In this document: positions 29,673 to 33,677 of the stretch, piece by piece
Layout: each line of letters opens with the position of its first letter
Position numbering within the stretch: the first letter of the stretch is position 1
Notes under the pieces: model-generated
Databases searched by the model: none
Told to the model about the DNA's origin: nothing
The model's input: the letters and a program-made list of their open reading frames with translations, nothing else
Assembly (NCBI GenBank): GCA_029219345.1
Contig: JAQXTF010000003.1
Location: forward strand, 1-33,677
Length of the DNA: 33,677 nt
Direction: 5' to 3'
DNA from: Eggerthellales bacterium
GTDB lineage: Bacteria > Actinomycetota > Coriobacteriia > Coriobacteriales > Eggerthellaceae
Translations under genes and position numbers: made by a program

Positions 29673-30563
29673 CTAGTGGGGCATGATGGGTCGCGGGGTG
29701 CCACAGTTGGGGCAGTAGCTGGTGCTGTTTGAAGAGCCGCAGTTGGGGCAATACCAGTTTGTGCTGGATGCAGTTGCCTGCGGTGCAGGGGCGACGTATT
29801 GGTTCATCATGCTTTGGGGCGGCCAGGCTTCAACGGAGCTTTCTGCCGGAACTGCAGCCCTAAAGGCACGGTCTTCCTTGGCGCTTGCGGCAACGCGTTT
29901 GAATGCGTAAACATATATGGCGACGACGAAGATGAAGAACACGATAATGAGCAGCTCGCTATCCATGGACAGGCAGAAATCATAGAAGCCGTGGATGGCA
30001 ACCGGAACGGTAATAGTCATGACCTTCGCATGCTTGTAGGCGCTCTTGTCGCCGTTGATCTTGGCGTCTTTTGCCTGCCCGAAGAAGAAGCCCATGAACA
30101 CGCCGCAGAAGCAGTGCAGGGGGACGCTCAGCAGGGCGCGGCTGCCTGCCAGCGCCAGACCGTCGCCAAAGGAGCCTTCGCCTGTGACGTACAGGATATT
30201 CTCCACCAGAGCAAAGCCCAGGGAAACGAAAACGGCGTACACGATGCCATCGAAGAGATAGTCGAAATGCTTGCTTTTCCAGGCGATGGCAATGAGGAAG
30301 ATCAGCTTCCAGCCTTCTTCTATAAGGGCCACGCCGAAGAAATTCTCCATGAATATATAGGTCACGGAATCGCCGAACATGCTGAGCAGCAGGCTATCGG
30401 CGAAAAGCTCGCACACCATTACGGGCACGACGGATACGCAGCCGCCCAGGAACAGGGCAAATAGCAGGCGAATGGGCTCATGCTCAATACCGTCTTTGCG
30501 GTAGATGTAAGCCATGAGCACAATGGCGGGCGCCGCTGCTGCGGCGGTAAGAATGAGGTCCAT
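29673..30563 (-). CDS. PrsW-family intramembrane protein with C-terminal zinc ribbon
   Basis: A 296-residue polytopic protein (about 7-8 TM) of the PrsW family, related to CAAX-type intramembrane proteases. Candidate active-site residues are present: Glu82-Glu83 in ALIEEGWK, Glu121 in ALVENILY, His150 (VPLHCFCGVFMG) and His191/Asp195 (AIHGFYDF). B. subtilis PrsW cleaves the anti-sigma factor RsiW; the substrate here is unknown. A Pro/Ala-rich linker follows (about 235-270), then a cytosolic double-CxxC zinc ribbon (CPNCGSSNSTSYCPNCG) close to the C-terminus. It appears monocistronic, with a minus-strand TACAAT (30599-30604) upstream and a terminator downstream. No sigma/anti-sigma pair is near it. 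Confidence 0.87.
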   Translation of the reverse strand: MDLILTAAAAAPAIVLMAYIYRKDGIEHEPIRLLFALFLGGCVSVVPVMVCELFADSLLLSMFGDSVTYIFMENFFGVALIEEGWKLIFLIAIAWKSKHFDYLFDGIVYAVFVSLGFALVENILYVTGEGSFGDGLALAGSRALLSVPLHCFCGVFMGFFFGQAKDAKINGDKSAYKHAKVMTITVPVAIHGFYDFCLSMDSELLIIVFFIFVVAIYVYAFKRVAASAKEDRAFRAAVPAESSVEAWPPQSMMNQYVAPAPQATASSTNWYCPNCGSSNSTSYCPNCGTPRPIMPH

Positions 30564-30598
30564 GATGATGCCTTTGTTGGGGGTTTCCAGATGCCGTT

Positions 30599-30604
30599 AT
30601 TGTA
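30599..30604 (-). promoter_or_regulatory. Possible -10 of the PrsW-like gene
   Basis: Minus-strand TACAAT, 35 bases before the ATG and after the carB terminator. No good -35 is seen. Confidence 0.35.
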
Positions 30605-30639
30605 CAGGAGTGGTCACAGTTGCAGGGCCATGGGGAAGG

Positions 30640-30675
30640 AAAAAGAAAGGGCCGGGGGAAATTCCCTCGGCCCTT
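30640..30675 (-). terminator. Terminator of carB
   Basis: On the minus strand, an 8-bp stem AAGGGCCG/CGGCCCTT (30668-30675 with 30647-30654) extended by 3 GC pairs after one mismatch, 5-base loop, then TTCTTTTTCC. It lies 20 bases past the carB stop. Confidence 0.88.
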
Positions 30676-30695
30676 CGGTGCTTCTTGAGAGCTGA

Positions 30696-33677
<2,982 letters not shown>

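Overview
The window looks like chromosomal DNA of an anaerobic, Gram-positive actinobacterium, most likely class Coriobacteriia (Eggerthellaceae-like). The pointers are a fused TsaB/GNAT-like/TsaD protein, a secretin-less (monoderm) Tad pilus operon, an Fhs-FchA-FolD one-carbon module of the kind seen in acetogen-related anaerobes, rubrerythrin, and fairly high GC. This placement is inference from gene content; no rRNA or other marker is present. Coding density is very high and no stretch longer than about 190 bases lacks a gene. I see no tRNA, rRNA, insertion sequence, prophage or CRISPR array.

Layout. 1-214 is the 3' end of clpB with its terminator. 347-3630 is a compact + strand run: a 46-residue membrane protein, a TrkH-type potassium channel subunit, a membrane-anchored exported protein and the ribosome GTPase RsgA. 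3713-7231 holds a GT2-like glycosyltransferase, a TSUP-type permease and a LytS-like sensor kinase with no partner regulator beside it. A minus-strand OmpR-type regulator and its two-TM sensor kinase (7265-9007) face it and are divergent from coaX. 9114-16876 is a metabolic and housekeeping block: coaX, then fhs-fchA-folD (formate to methylene-THF), then ppk2, tsaE and the tsaB-tsaD fusion (t6A37 tRNA modification), closed by a strong terminator. Rubrerythrin lies on the minus strand.

17713-27568 is a Tad (Flp-type) pilus operon: cpaB-like, tadZ, tadA, tadB, tadC, a Flp pilin, a second pilin-like peptide, two TadE-like pseudopilins, a large TadG-like protein with a CxxC pair motif, a small exported protein, a DUF192 protein and a zinc-ribbon protein. 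Most junctions overlap or are a few bases long, so it is probably one transcript. The region between rubrerythrin and this operon carries five copies of TTTGATAG spaced at 22, 22, 21 and 11 bases, which looks like a multi-site operator.

The right end is on the minus strand: a ModE-N-terminal-type regulator, threonine synthase, a PrsW-family membrane protein with a zinc-ribbon tail, and carB, which runs off the window edge.

Most interesting points: the phased TTTGATAG array; FolD missing the usual catalytic lysine beside a stand-alone cyclohydrolase; the TsaB-TsaD fusion with a degenerate acetyltransferase-like middle; four prepilin-type substrates with no prepilin peptidase in view; and the CxxC pairs in the TadG-like protein.
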